Below the pieces are notes generated by a model. It was not told the DNA's origin. It searched no databases and saw only the letters and a program-made list of their open reading frames with translations. From the NCBI GenBank assembly GCA_023382265.1, contig JAMCPX010000061.1, positions 1 to 64,000 of the forward strand: 64,000 nt of DNA, given 5' to 3'. Shown in pieces: positions 1-9,502 of the stretch. Both the position numbers and the translations under genes were made by a program. Position 1 is the stretch's first letter; every line of letters begins with the position of its first letter. The stretch comes from Deltaproteobacteria bacterium (GTDB taxonomy: Bacteria; JAMCPX01).

Positions 1-94
1 TCCTTCTTTTTGAAGATTTTTATGGCATTTATAAAAAATTTATTATACCATTTTTCAAGAAAACTGGTTTGAGCTGAATTATGATCCGTAAAAC

Positions 95-123
95 TTGCTC
101 ATACAGTTTTCGAATAGTACATA
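95..123 (+). promoter_or_regulatory. possible promoter of the repeat lipoprotein gene
   Basis: TTGCTC (95-100) and TACATA (118-123) are separated by 17 bases and lie just upstream of a good ribosome binding site (AAAGGAG, 142-148) and the ATG at 156. Both hexamers are imperfect matches to the sigma-70 consensus, so this is only a plausible promoter. Nothing else is recognisable in bases 1-155. Confidence 0.3.
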
Positions 124-155
124 TTGCTATAGGTTAAAATAAAAGGAGAAGATTT

Positions 156-2651
156 ATGATTAAAAAATTTAAGCTTTTACCGGTAATAATGATAAGCTTT
201 GCATTTTTTATAATAGGATGCGGCAGACCTAAAGGTACCAGCTCACCCGTAATAAGCAGCTTTAAGGTATCACCAAACCCTGTAACGCCCGGCGGCATAA
301 TGACAGCAGTTGTAGTTGCCTCTGATCCGGACGGCGATGTACTCCATTATTCATGGACAGCTTCACAGGGATGGACGGTAACAGGCTATGGGGTTACGGC
401 AACAATAGCAGCACCATCTACATACGGGACAGGCGGATATGTTACAGTAACAGCGGATGATGGAAGTGGTGATAGGGTAAGCGGCTCACTTCCAATAATC
501 ACAGAAGGGAATAATAGTACACATAGCATACCGGTGATAAATAGTATCACGGCATCACCAAACCCGGTAAATAAAGGTGGTGTTATGGCAATCTCGGTAT
601 CGGTAACAGATCTTTACAGCAATACTTTAGCCTATACCTGGACGGCTCCTGCCGGATGGACAATAAGCTCGGGACAGGGCACAGCACAAATAAGTGTAAA
701 AGCCCCAAACAGTTACGGTAACAACGGGATAGTTTATGTAACGATGAATGATGGAAACGGCGGTATCGTAACCGGTTCAATTGGAATAAGCACACAGGTG
801 AATACACCACCAGCTATAAGCAGTATTAGTGCATCACCAAACCCTGTAACGCCTGGTGAGCCAATAACGGTAGTTGTAAGTGCATCCGATCCGGACGGCG
901 ATACGCCAAGTTACTCATGGACAACAACAACCGGGTGGGCCATAACAGGATACGGTACTACAGCCACAGTGGTATCGCCGTTCTCATACAGTACAGGCGG
1001 GTATGTTACAGTAACAGTGGATGATAATTACGGAGGTGTTGTAACTGGTACAATAGCAATAAGCACGGAAAGGAATGGCATACCGGCCATAAACAGCATT
1101 ACAGCATCACCCAATCCGGTTGGAATCGGTCAAACAGTAACAGTAATTGTAAATGCATCCGATCCGGACGGCGATACGCTCAGTTACTCATGGACAACAA
1201 CAACCGGATGGTCATTAACCGGGAGTGGTCCTACAGTTACAATAATAGCACCGTTCTCACACAGTACAGGCGGGTATGTTACAGTAACAGTGGATGATGG
1301 AGCTGGGGGTACGGTAACCGGCTCAGTTGCTTTGAGCACAACACCCGAATGGCCGCCTTTTATAACGAGCATATCTATCTCCCCTCAACCCGTTATTACT
1401 TATGCGAACCTTTTATGCGATGCATCCGATCCGGACGGTGATTTTCTTAGCTACGTATGGAGCATAGGTGGTGTCAATGTAACAACTGGAAGCCAGGCTA
1501 CGTGGGCTTCTCCCGGCATCCCTGGAAATTACAATGCAAATGTAACCGTAAGCGATGGATTTAATAACTCGGTAACCGGCACCAGTACCGTTATAGTAGG
1601 CAGCAGCAGTCCATGGCCCAGATTCCATAGAGATATTCAATCGACCGGCTCAAGTCCTTATAACACAAGCTCTACAACAGGCGCTCTAAAATGGAGCTAC
1701 ACTACGGGTGACTATATATACTCATCGCCTGCAATAGGAGGCGATGGCACTATTTATATTGGCTCTGATGACGGCAAGTTATACTCTATCAATCCGAATG
1801 GAGGACTCAATTGGAGCTACCCGACCGGAGGGGCAATATGGTATTCATCACCCGCAATAGGGAATAATGGTACTATTTACATCGGTTCAAGCGACGGCCA
1901 GCTGTATGCGATCAGTTCAAGCGGCTCGCTCGATTGGAGTTACCCAACCGGTGGACCCATCTGGTACTCCTCGCCTGCGATAGGTGCGGATGGTACTATA
2001 TATATAGGTTCCGGAGACAGTAATCTATATGCTATAAATAATGGCGGAGGGCTCAACTGGACATACACCACAGGCAGCGAGATATATTCATCACCCGCAA
2101 TAGGAGTGAATGGCACTATCTATGTCGGCTCCGGGGATGGTAATCTATATGCGATCAATCCTGACGGAACACGTAGATGGAACTACTCTACAGGCAGCAG
2201 TATATATTCATCACCCGCAATAGGGGTAGATGGCACTATTTATGTTCAATCAAGCAGCGGCAGTCTATACGCGATCAACCCGAATGGAGGACTCGACTGG
2301 AGCTACACCACGGGAAGTGCTATAGATTATTCATCACCCGCAATAGGTGCAAACGGCACTATCTATGTCGGGTCCGGTGTTAGCCTGTATGCGATCTATT
2401 CGACCGGCTCACTTGACTGGACATATCCTACACTTGGGAATATAAACTCTTCGCCAGCGGTAGGATCTGATGGCACGATCTATGTCGGATCGAGTGACGG
2501 TAACCTGTATGCTATTAATCAAAATGGGACACTCAAATGGTTCTATGCCGATAGGCTTTCTGCATTAGGAATGGACTCATCGCCTGCGATAGGTGCGGAT
2601 GGTACCATTTATGCCGGCTCAGTTGATTTTAATCTCTATGCGATACATTAA
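156..2651 (+). CDS. lipoprotein with Ig/PKD-like repeats and a PQQ-type beta-propeller
   Basis: An 831-residue exported protein of unknown specific function. Residues 1-22 form a lipoprotein signal ending in the lipobox IIGC (Cys22), so it should be lipid-anchored in the envelope. About residues 30-480 hold five related beta-sandwich (PKD/Ig-like) repeats carrying the recurring phrases SPNPV and SDPDGD. From about residue 505 to the end there are eight repeats of roughly 37 residues with the core SSPAIG..GTIY.GS..G.LYAI, which is the signature of PQQ-like/BamB-like propellers. The repeats are very alike at DNA level, indicating recent internal duplication. By architecture it is probably a surface binding or adhesion protein; no catalytic residues are visible. 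ATG 156 is preceded by AAAGGAG. Confidence 0.85.
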   Translation: MIKKFKLLPVIMISFAFFIIGCGRPKGTSSPVISSFKVSPNPVTPGGIMTAVVVASDPDGDVLHYSWTASQGWTVTGYGVTATIAAPSTYGTGGYVTVTADDGSGDRVSGSLPIITEGNNSTHSIPVINSITASPNPVNKGGVMAISVSVTDLYSNTLAYTWTAPAGWTISSGQGTAQISVKAPNSYGNNGIVYVTMNDGNGGIVTGSIGISTQVNTPPAISSISASPNPVTPGEPITVVVSASDPDGDTPSYSWTTTTGWAITGYGTTATVVSPFSYSTGGYVTVTVDDNYGGVVTGTIAISTERNGIPAINSITASPNPVGIGQTVTVIVNASDPDGDTLSYSWTTTTGWSLTGSGPTVTIIAPFSHSTGGYVTVTVDDGAGGTVTGSVALSTTPEWPPFITSISISPQPVITYANLLCDASDPDGDFLSYVWSIGGVNVTTGSQATWASPGIPGNYNANVTVSDGFNNSVTGTSTVIVGSSSPWPRFHRDIQSTGSSPYNTSSTTGALKWSYTTGDYIYSSPAIGGDGTIYIGSDDGKLYSINPNGGLNWSYPTGGAIWYSSPAIGNNGTIYIGSSDGQLYAISSSGSLDWSYPTGGPIWYSSPAIGADGTIYIGSGDSNLYAINNGGGLNWTYTTGSEIYSSPAIGVNGTIYVGSGDGNLYAINPDGTRRWNYSTGSSIYSSPAIGVDGTIYVQSSSGSLYAINPNGGLDWSYTTGSAIDYSSPAIGANGTIYVGSGVSLYAIYSTGSLDWTYPTLGNINSSPAVGSDGTIYVGSSDGNLYAINQNGTLKWFYADRLSALGMDSSPAIGADGTIYAGSVDFNLYAIH

Positions 2652-2739
2652 AAAGTATATGTGGAAAAATAAACCATTGGATAACATAATAGTTTTTTAC
2701 GTTAACAATTATTTAGTGCATAAGCGAATGCTGTGACGT

Positions 2740-2970
2740 GTGTATGATATGAAACAAATTAGAGATTTAATAAATAAGCAAGTAGAGGTTTTGGCAAATG
2801 GGATTGTGTATAGAGGTGTTTTAAAAGATATCTCAGAGCAATCGGTAAGTTTGGTTACTCAATCTGGATGGATGGATATCCAGATGAATTCTATAAACAG
2901 GATAAGTGAGCCAGGTATGTTGTATGATGTAACAAAAAGGTATGTGGATCCATCGTTTTATAAAGAATAA
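2740..2970 (+). CDS. small Sm-like (beta-barrel) hypothetical protein
   Basis: A 76-residue protein starting at GTG 2740 or, equally possible, ATG 2749. The pattern QVEVLANGIVYRGVLKDI, then alternating hydrophobics and a terminal NSINRI strand, resembles the five-stranded Sm/LSm-type barrel of small deltaproteobacterial proteins of unknown role. There is no cysteine, signal peptide or membrane segment. It lies 21 bases upstream of the leucyl aminopeptidase gene on the same strand and may be cotranscribed with it. I do not recognise a named family, and the fold call rests only on the strand pattern. Confidence 0.6.
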   Translation: MYDMKQIRDLINKQVEVLANGIVYRGVLKDISEQSVSLVTQSGWMDIQMNSINRISEPGMLYDVTKRYVDPSFYKE

Positions 2971-2991
2971 TTTTAAAGGAGATGCTGATAA

Positions 2992-4453
2992 GTGAAGATA
3001 CTTTCCGGAACGGGTGATTATAAAAAGTTTAAAACAGAGCTTAAGATCTATGCTTATGTAAAAGATAGAAAAGAAGATGTTTTAAAGTTACTTGATAAAG
3101 ACGTTGCCAGGTTGATGAATAAACCATTAAAAAATATCCTGAATGGTGTAAGATTTATTGATAAGGAGGGTATATGGTATGCTTTTTTACAGCTCCCTGA
3201 AACAAAAAAAATCAATACAGAATCATTTAGAAGGTTGGGAGGTGATATAACTAAAGAGATAAAACATACCCGTGCAGATGATATTGCAATTATAATACCC
3301 GGAATAGAGAATTTGCCGGCAGATGCTGCGGTGCAGGCTGTCGTAGAAGGTATTGTGCTTGGTGAATATACTTATGAAGAGCTTAAAACGGTAAAAGAGG
3401 ATGATAAGCTCAAGAAAGATTACACGATTCATTTATACTCTGCCGGTAAAAAAGAAATTCAGCAAAAAAACATAGATCGCACCTTTAAAATAGCATCTGC
3501 AACAAATGAGGCAAGGAAGCTTGCAGACACGCCGAGCAACATGATGACCCCAAAACTGTTTACAGACATTGTAGTTCAAAAGGCAAAAAAAGAAGGATTA
3601 AAGATAACGGTACTTGATGAAAAGATCTTAACTAAAAAGGGTTGGAATGCTTTAGTTGGTGTGTCTAAAGGCAGTTATGAGCCTCCAAGGGTTGTGATCG
3701 TTGAGTACAACGGAAGAAGAGTGGGAGGACATAGATACGTAGTTGTTGGTAAAGGTGTTACGTTTGACAGCGGAGGTATATCAATTAAACCAAGTTCTGG
3801 TATGGAAGAGATGAAGTTTGATATGGCCGGGGCAGCAGCAGCCGTTATGATCCCTATACTTTCCAAAAGGCTTGGTTTACCAGTTAACGTGATTGCAATA
3901 GCGCCATTGGCGGAGAATATGCCCGGTGGAAAGGCTCAAAAACCAGGGGATGTCGTTAAAACGCTTTCCGGGAAAACGGTTGAGATCATATCAACGGACG
4001 CAGAAGGCAGGATGATCCTTGCGGATGCACTATACTATGCGGTTGACCAGTATAAACCAAAATACCTCATAGACCTTGCAACGCTTACAGGTGCATGTGT
4101 TGTAGCACTCGGCAGTGAGGCAAGCGGTATTATGGGGAATGACGATGAGCTTGTAAAAAAGCTTATCGAAGCAGGAGAAAAAAGTGGTGATAGGTTATGG
4201 GAACTGCCGCTGTGGGATGTTTATAGGGATCTTTTAAAAAGTGATGTAGCTGATATAAAGAACTCTGGGTCCCGCTGGGGGGGGGGCAATACAGGGCGGT
4301 ATCTTCTTAAAAGAATTTATAAATGATACAAGATGGGCTCACGTAGATATTGCCGGCACAGCCTATCTTGACAGCTCAAAGCCGTATTTTACAAAGGGGG
4401 CAACTGGTGCCGGTGTAAGGCTTCTTATTTCCTTCATTGAGGGACTGAAATGA
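2992..4453 (+). CDS. pepA: leucyl aminopeptidase (M17), frameshifted at a G10 run
   Basis: Cytosolic M17 metallo-aminopeptidase that removes N-terminal residues from peptides. GTG 2992 follows AAAGGAG. The catalytic domain carries the dimetal ligands Lys254 and Asp259 (VGKGVTFDSGG), Asp277, and Asp336 and Glu338 in the STDAEGR signature, with the neighbouring arginine. As written the frame stops at 4326, giving 444 residues. A run of ten G at 4277-4286 shifts the frame: with nine G the reading continues through RWGGAIQGG, then FLKEFIND, TRWAHVDIAGTAY and GAGVRLL to a TGA at 4451-4453. That gives the usual family length (about 486) and an ATGA overlap with the next gene. Most likely a sequencing error or a recent, phase-variable-looking slip; I therefore give the full span. 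Confidence 0.88.
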
Positions 4454-4977
4454 AGGGGCAGGGTTTTATTCAGGTTTATACAGGGAATGGAAAAGGCAAG
4501 ACAACGGCATCACTTGGTCTTGCTTTGAGGGCAGCAGGCCATAAATATAAAGTTATTATGATTCAATTTATGAAAGGCAAGATAGACTATGGAGAGCTGA
4601 ACGCACAGGAGATGCTTAAGCCATATCTTACCATCATCCAGGCAGGCGGACCCGATTTCGTTAATAAAAATAATCCTTCAAAAGAAGAGATTAGAATGGC
4701 TCATGATGGACTTAAAAAGGCAAAAGAGGTACTGTCAAGTGGTGAGTACGATGTTGTAATACTTGACGAACTTAATGTTGCAATAGATTTTAAACTTGTG
4801 ACAATAGAGGAATCTCTCGAACTGATTAATTTAAAACCCGATAATGTAGAACTGATCATAACGGGCAGGTATGCACCGCAGGCAATTATTGATAAGGCGG
4901 ATCTCGTAACCGAAATGAAAGAGATAAAGCATTATTATAACGAAGGAGTGCGGGCAAGGGACGGCATTGAAAAGTAA
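4450..4977 (+). CDS. cobO: cob(I)alamin adenosyltransferase, CobA/BtuR type
   Basis: A 175-residue P-loop enzyme that transfers the adenosyl group of ATP to cob(I)alamin, giving adenosylcobalamin. The Walker A motif GNGKGKTT sits at residues 12-19, followed by the family pattern VIMIQFMKG and VVILDELN (Walker B region), and ITGRYAP near the end. The ATG overlaps the corrected pepA stop (ATGA), and its 3' end overlaps the methylmalonyl-CoA mutase start by 11 bases. The context therefore supplies the coenzyme directly to the B12-dependent mutase encoded next. Length is normal for the family. Confidence 0.93.
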   Translation: MKGQGFIQVYTGNGKGKTTASLGLALRAAGHKYKVIMIQFMKGKIDYGELNAQEMLKPYLTIIQAGGPDFVNKNNPSKEEIRMAHDGLKKAKEVLSSGEYDVVILDELNVAIDFKLVTIEESLELINLKPDNVELIITGRYAPQAIIDKADLVTEMKEIKHYYNEGVRARDGIEK

Positions 4978-6592
4978 AACAGACAGAACAGAATTTACAG
5001 GCACAAGACTTAAAAGGTATTCAACCATATCGGATAAAGAGCTTGATCCGGTATACACGCCGGAAGATTTGGAAGGATTCTATTATGATCAAAGACTCGG
5101 TTATCCAGGGGAGTATCCGTATACACGCGGCATATATAAAAACATGTACAGGGGAAGGCTCTGGACAATGCGTCAGTTTTCAGGTTTTGGAACGGCAGAA
5201 GAAACAAACCTCAGGTATAAATATCTTCTCGAGCATGGGCAGACAGGACTGTCAGTAGCATTCCACATGCCGACAATAATGGGGTATGATTCGGATAATC
5301 CAAGATCAGAAGGAGAGGTTGGAAGATGCGGTGTTGCAATAGATACCCTGAAGGATATGGAGATACTTTTTGACGGTATTCCGCTTGATAAGATAACAAC
5401 ATCAATGACGATCAATGCGCCAGCAATAGTCCTTTTGGCCATGTACATAGCAGTTGCGGAAAAGCAGGGTATTGATCCTAAGGTTATTAGCGGTACTATA
5501 CAGAATGACATACTCAAGGAATACATAGCCCAGAAATCCTGGATTTTTCCTCCTGAACCATCTTTGAGGATCATTACGGATATATTCGAATACTGTTCAG
5601 AACATGTTCCAAAATGGAACACAATCAGCATAAGCGGGTACCATATAAGAGAAGCGGGCTCAACCGCCATTCAGGAACTCGCTTTTACAATTATGGATGG
5701 CATAACTTATGTTCAGAAAGGCATTGAAAAGGGGCTTGATATTGATGAATTTGCCGTAAGGCTTTCTTTCTTTTTTGATGCGCATAATGATTTCTTTGAA
5801 GAAATCGCAAAGTTTCGGGCAGCAAGAAGGATGTGGGCAAAGATCATGAAGGAGCGGTTTGGTGCAAAAAAAACTGAATCTTTAAGATTAAGGTTCCATA
5901 CGCAAACAGCAGGATGCAGTCTTGTTGCACAACAACCAATGAATAATATTGTACGCGTTACCATACAGGCACTTGCTGCTGTACTCGGGGGCACACAATC
6001 TTTGCATACAAACTCAATGGATGAAACACTGGCACTTCCGACAGAACAGGCAGCAACGGTTGCACTAAGGACTCAACAGATCATTGCAGAGGAAAGCGGA
6101 ACTGCGAATGTTATAGACCCTTTAGGAGGGTCGTATTTTATAGAAAGTCTTACGGATCAAATGGAAGCGGATGCGTATAAATACATAGATAAGATTGATA
6201 AAATGGGCGGCATGATAGAGGCAATAAAGCAGGGTTATCCTCAGAGAGAGATTGCTGATGCAGCGTACAAGTATCAACATCAGCTTGAGAATCAAGAAAA
6301 GATTGTCGTAGGCGTTAATAAATACAGAATGGAAGATAAAAATGCAATCCCCACGCTCGTCATTTCACCCGGAGTTGAAAAAAGACAGATAAAAAGGACT
6401 ATACAGATAAAAAAGGAAAGAAATAATAAAAAAGTCGGACTTATACTTAAACGGATTGAGGAAGCTGCAAAAGAAAATAAAAATCTTATGCCGCATGTGC
6501 TTGAAGCGGTGAAGGTTTATGCATCCGTTGGTGAGATCATGGATACGATGAGAAAGGTGTTTGGAGAGTATAGAGATCCAGGCATATTTTGA
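4967..6592 (+). CDS. mcmA: methylmalonyl-CoA mutase, large (catalytic) subunit
   Basis: A 541-residue TIM-barrel subunit of adenosylcobalamin-dependent methylmalonyl-CoA mutase (succinyl-CoA / methylmalonyl-CoA interconversion in propionate metabolism). Recognisable motifs include [29 protein letters not shown] and DPLGGSYF. It ends about where the substrate domain ends and lacks the C-terminal cobalamin-binding domain, so a separate small subunit must be encoded elsewhere; it is not in this window. The start is TTG 4967, inside the end of the adenosyltransferase gene, with AAGGG a few bases upstream. The last 59 bases, with the stop and 19 following bases, are repeated at 12054-12131, on the far side of the Rhs island. 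Confidence 0.93.
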   Translation: MKSKTDRTEFTGTRLKRYSTISDKELDPVYTPEDLEGFYYDQRLGYPGEYPYTRGIYKNMYRGRLWTMRQFSGFGTAEETNLRYKYLLEHGQTGLSVAFHMPTIMGYDSDNPRSEGEVGRCGVAIDTLKDMEILFDGIPLDKITTSMTINAPAIVLLAMYIAVAEKQGIDPKVISGTIQNDILKEYIAQKSWIFPPEPSLRIITDIFEYCSEHVPKWNTISISGYHIREAGSTAIQELAFTIMDGITYVQKGIEKGLDIDEFAVRLSFFFDAHNDFFEEIAKFRAARRMWAKIMKERFGAKKTESLRLRFHTQTAGCSLVAQQPMNNIVRVTIQALAAVLGGTQSLHTNSMDETLALPTEQAATVALRTQQIIAEESGTANVIDPLGGSYFIESLTDQMEADAYKYIDKIDKMGGMIEAIKQGYPQREIADAAYKYQHQLENQEKIVVGVNKYRMEDKNAIPTLVISPGVEKRQIKRTIQIKKERNNKKVGLILKRIEEAAKENKNLMPHVLEAVKVYASVGEIMDTMRKVFGEYRDPGIF

Positions 6593-6611
6593 TCATGCTT
6601 TAACAATTTTT
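6534..6611 (+). repeat. 78-bp direct repeat, left copy (mutase 3' end)
   Basis: Bases 6534-6611 recur at 12054-12131 with a single difference (T at 6589, C at 12109). The repeat contains the last codons of the mutase gene, its stop and 19 following bases. The one mismatch is synonymous (TTT/TTC) in the mutase frame. Together the two copies bracket the Rhs island. Confidence 0.97.
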
Positions 6612-6712
6612 TTGGAAAAGTCTCGAAGACATCAGGGTAAACAGGGTTGAAAGATCATCTTTGTGGGAACAGCATCACCCGGTAAGCAGGGAATGGGCGT
6701 TTAAACGAAAAA

Positions 6713-9223
6713 ATGTCTCAAAATTCCCACCTGTTAATAGCTGCAAAATTCCTAAATCGGGATTTAAACCCGAACGACCAATACAACAGGCTTGCACAGG
6801 TTATAAATGGCATTACAGCTATAACGACTTATGGGTATGACGGTAACGGGAATATGGTGATCCAGACCGATCCTGATGGCAATACAACTAATTACCAGTA
6901 CAATGCCTTAAACAAGCTCAGTCAGGTCATACAGTATATCTCATCAACCAATGCGCAGACCGCGTATATATATAACCTGCAAGGCGATCTTATAACAGCG
7001 ACAGACGCAAATGGGAACAATGCAGACTATACCTATGACGATATGAACAGGCTTGTAAAGGTAAACTCACCTGATACTGGGATTACAAGGTACTGGTATG
7101 ATCCGAACGGCAATCTTATAGGCAAGGTGGATGCAGATAATCGGACGCTCAATTATACCTATGATGCCCTTAACCGTCTCACCTCAGTTATCGACATGTC
7201 TAATCCTTCCAGTCCTCTGATAACCTATTATTACGACGGCCAGAATCCTATCAATACATCTATAACCAATGGTATCGGCAGGCTTACAGGGATGCAGGAC
7301 AGTTCGGGCAATACAGCCTACAGCTATGATGCACGGGGCAATGTTATTCAGGAAACACAGAGCATACTTGGACATCAATATGTTACAAGCTATGCGTATG
7401 ATAATGACGGCAACCTCGCATCCATAACCTTACCGTCCGGCAGGGTTGTAAATTATACGTATGCAGCAGACCCAAACAAGCCCTCAAGCGTTTCTGCAAT
7501 GGTAAACGGTGTCAATACAACCATAGCGAGCAATATCACGTACCAGCCGTTCGGAGACCTTGCAGGACTTACGTATGGCAACGGTTTGCCGCTTACCATT
7601 ACCACAGACGCAACCGGCGAGATAACGAACATACAGGTAGGCAGTATTATTAACCGGGCGTACAATAACGACAATGCAGGGAATGTCCTTACGATCACAA
7701 CCATTCCCACGACATACACCTACAGCTACGACACGCTCAGCAGACTTACGGATTCAACCGGGGATTACGGCTTATTAACCTACAGCTACGATCAAGCAGG
7801 GAATAGATTAACTGCAACGACACCGAGTAATACAATAAACTATTCATACTATCCAGGCACAAATAAGCTCTGGAACTACAACAATCCTGCTGGCTCAACA
7901 TTCTTATATGATGCAGCGGGGTATATCACAAATGAAACAGTATCGGGTAAGCAGTTTCAATATGACAGTCTCGGCAGGCTTACGCAGGTATCGAATGCCA
8001 CTGGTGCAGTCATCGGACAATATACCTATGACGGCATGAACCGAAGGCTCACCAAGACCACGGGCGGAGTCACCACAGTATTCATCTACGACATCTACAA
8101 CAACCTCATAGGTGAGTACGATGCATCAACAGGAAACACTACAAAAGAATATATCTACCTCGGCAGTAAGCCGCTTGCCATGATAACAGAATCAACTTCA
8201 TCCTCCACAACTTCATCGTCTTCCAGAGGATGCGGGATTATAGATACAGTACGCAGCACTATCAATACCGGTTGCAGCACTACAGGGATTTCATTGAGGA
8301 ACACCGGTACCATGACGGGCATGGGAGCGATTGACGGGTTCATTTATCTTTTCCCGCTCATCGGGATTGCAATAATCCGTCTGAGCAGAAACGCCAAGAG
8401 ACGCAAGCTCGATATAATCGGTTTACTGACCATCGGAGGTATGGTATTACTCATAGTTATGATAAGCAGACAGACCCATGCACAGGTAACTGGTGAGACT
8501 ATTTACTACTATCACCTCGATCATCTCGGCACACCGATAGAGATGACCGACCAGAATCAGAATGTAGTCTGGCAGGCTTCTTATGATCCATTCGGACAGA
8601 TAACTATCTCAACAGCAACAGTAACCAACAACCTCCGCTTCCCCGGTATGTATGCCGACAGTGAGACAGGTTTGTACTACAACATGAACCGATATTATTA
8701 CCCTGCAATTGGAAGATACATCGAGCCGGATCCGATATTGCAGCCAATGGTAAATGCACAATTAAACACGAGTTCAATGTTTAATGAGCTTTTATCATTT
8801 CTTGCTGCTAATCCCCAGCAAATGCATGAGTATGTATATGTATTAAATGATCCGCTTTTTTTTGTAGATTCCTTAGGCTTAGGGTATTGGGTTATTGGTG
8901 GAACCATAGATAATATTGATGTAAATTGGAGTTCCAATAATCCTACTCAAACAAATTTTGGTCTTACAACTCCTCAATTCGGTGGCGGAATTGTTTACTG
9001 TTATACCCCAGCACCTCCTCAGCCGCCTCCGCCAAATAAATGTGAAAATAATCCACCACCAGTACCTCCATTAGAACAACCTATATCATGGTCATATGGA
9101 TTAGGTAAATATTTAGGAGTAAGTGTTTCAAATAATCCGCGCACTATTTGTTTCGGTTTCAGCCCTGGAGTATCATTGTTTCCTGTAAGTCCAGAAATAC
9201 CTTTGGGATCTATTAAATGGTAA
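6713..9223 (+). CDS. Rhs/YD-repeat protein, 5'-truncated
   Basis: An 836-residue Rhs-family protein. YD repeats (phrases like YTYDALNRLTSVI and YSYDTLSRLTDST) fill about residues 25-480. Two hydrophobic segments lie near 540-558 and 565-585. The conserved Rhs core follows at about 597-670 (YYYHLDHLGTPIEMTD to RYIEPDP). After about residue 710 the sequence becomes AT-rich and unique, with a proline-rich linker and a roughly 100-residue C-terminal tip of unknown activity. The reading frame enters directly in a YD repeat with no signal peptide or N-terminal TcdB/SpvB-like region, so the original 5' end is missing. The first 20 or so residues are probably junction sequence. By family knowledge such tips are exported toxins or adhesin variants; export of this truncated form is doubtful. 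Confidence 0.85.
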   Translation: MSQNSHLLIAAKFLNRDLNPNDQYNRLAQVINGITAITTYGYDGNGNMVIQTDPDGNTTNYQYNALNKLSQVIQYISSTNAQTAYIYNLQGDLITATDANGNNADYTYDDMNRLVKVNSPDTGITRYWYDPNGNLIGKVDADNRTLNYTYDALNRLTSVIDMSNPSSPLITYYYDGQNPINTSITNGIGRLTGMQDSSGNTAYSYDARGNVIQETQSILGHQYVTSYAYDNDGNLASITLPSGRVVNYTYAADPNKPSSVSAMVNGVNTTIASNITYQPFGDLAGLTYGNGLPLTITTDATGEITNIQVGSIINRAYNNDNAGNVLTITTIPTTYTYSYDTLSRLTDSTGDYGLLTYSYDQAGNRLTATTPSNTINYSYYPGTNKLWNYNNPAGSTFLYDAAGYITNETVSGKQFQYDSLGRLTQVSNATGAVIGQYTYDGMNRRLTKTTGGVTTVFIYDIYNNLIGEYDASTGNTTKEYIYLGSKPLAMITESTSSSTTSSSSRGCGIIDTVRSTINTGCSTTGISLRNTGTMTGMGAIDGFIYLFPLIGIAIIRLSRNAKRRKLDIIGLLTIGGMVLLIVMISRQTHAQVTGETIYYYHLDHLGTPIEMTDQNQNVVWQASYDPFGQITISTATVTNNLRFPGMYADSETGLYYNMNRYYYPAIGRYIEPDPILQPMVNAQLNTSSMFNELLSFLAANPQQMHEYVYVLNDPLFFVDSLGLGYWVIGGTIDNIDVNWSSNNPTQTNFGLTTPQFGGGIVYCYTPAPPQPPPPNKCENNPPPVPPLEQPISWSYGLGKYLGVSVSNNPRTICFGFSPGVSLFPVSPEIPLGSIKW
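8723..8797 (+). repeat. 75-bp exact repeat, copy in main Rhs gene
   Basis: Bases 8723-8797 (encoding EPDPILQPMVNA and following residues at the end of the Rhs core) are identical to 9767-9841 in the displaced cassette. Sequence on both sides is only similar. The block sits exactly where the core ends and the variable tips begin, so it is a ready substrate for tip exchange by homologous recombination. Confidence 0.95.
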
Positions 9224-9477
9224 AAAACGTAGTGATTACTCTGGTATTCTTACTATCAATTTTTTCTTTCTTCGGATTAGGTCTTTTTATATTGATAGGT
9301 GCGTTGAAACGTTTAAATGTATTTATGGAACCACCAGACGTATATTATTATAAGTTGTTGCGAAACCCGTTAGGTAAAAAAATTTATAATTATTATTGGA
9401 TTGTCGTAGGTATTATATTTATGGCGGCTTCAGTGTACTTGTTTTTATGTATATATATTTTTCACTGCTTTGGCTAA
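9217..9477 (+). CDS. small two-TM protein, putative Rhs-tip partner (immunity)
   Basis: An 86-residue protein with two hydrophobic segments (about residues 3-30 and 59-83). The ATG overlaps the stop of the Rhs gene (ATGGTAA), so translation is coupled. It is AT-rich like the Rhs tip and unlike the Rhs core. Its position directly after a polymorphic C-terminal tip is where immunity genes lie in Rhs systems; the immunity role is inferred from position only. I recognise no family. Confidence 0.6.
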   Translation: MVKNVVITLVFLLSIFSFFGLGLFILIGALKRLNVFMEPPDVYYYKLLRNPLGKKIYNYYWIVVGIIFMAASVYLFLCIYIFHCFG

Positions 9478-9502
9478 TGGAGAAAATAGGAATAAATAGG
9501 TC

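Noticed and set aside
1690-2650. CRISPR-like or satellite repeats
   Set aside because: The repeats are in frame, encode propeller blades and have no spacer structure. No CRISPR array is seen in the window.
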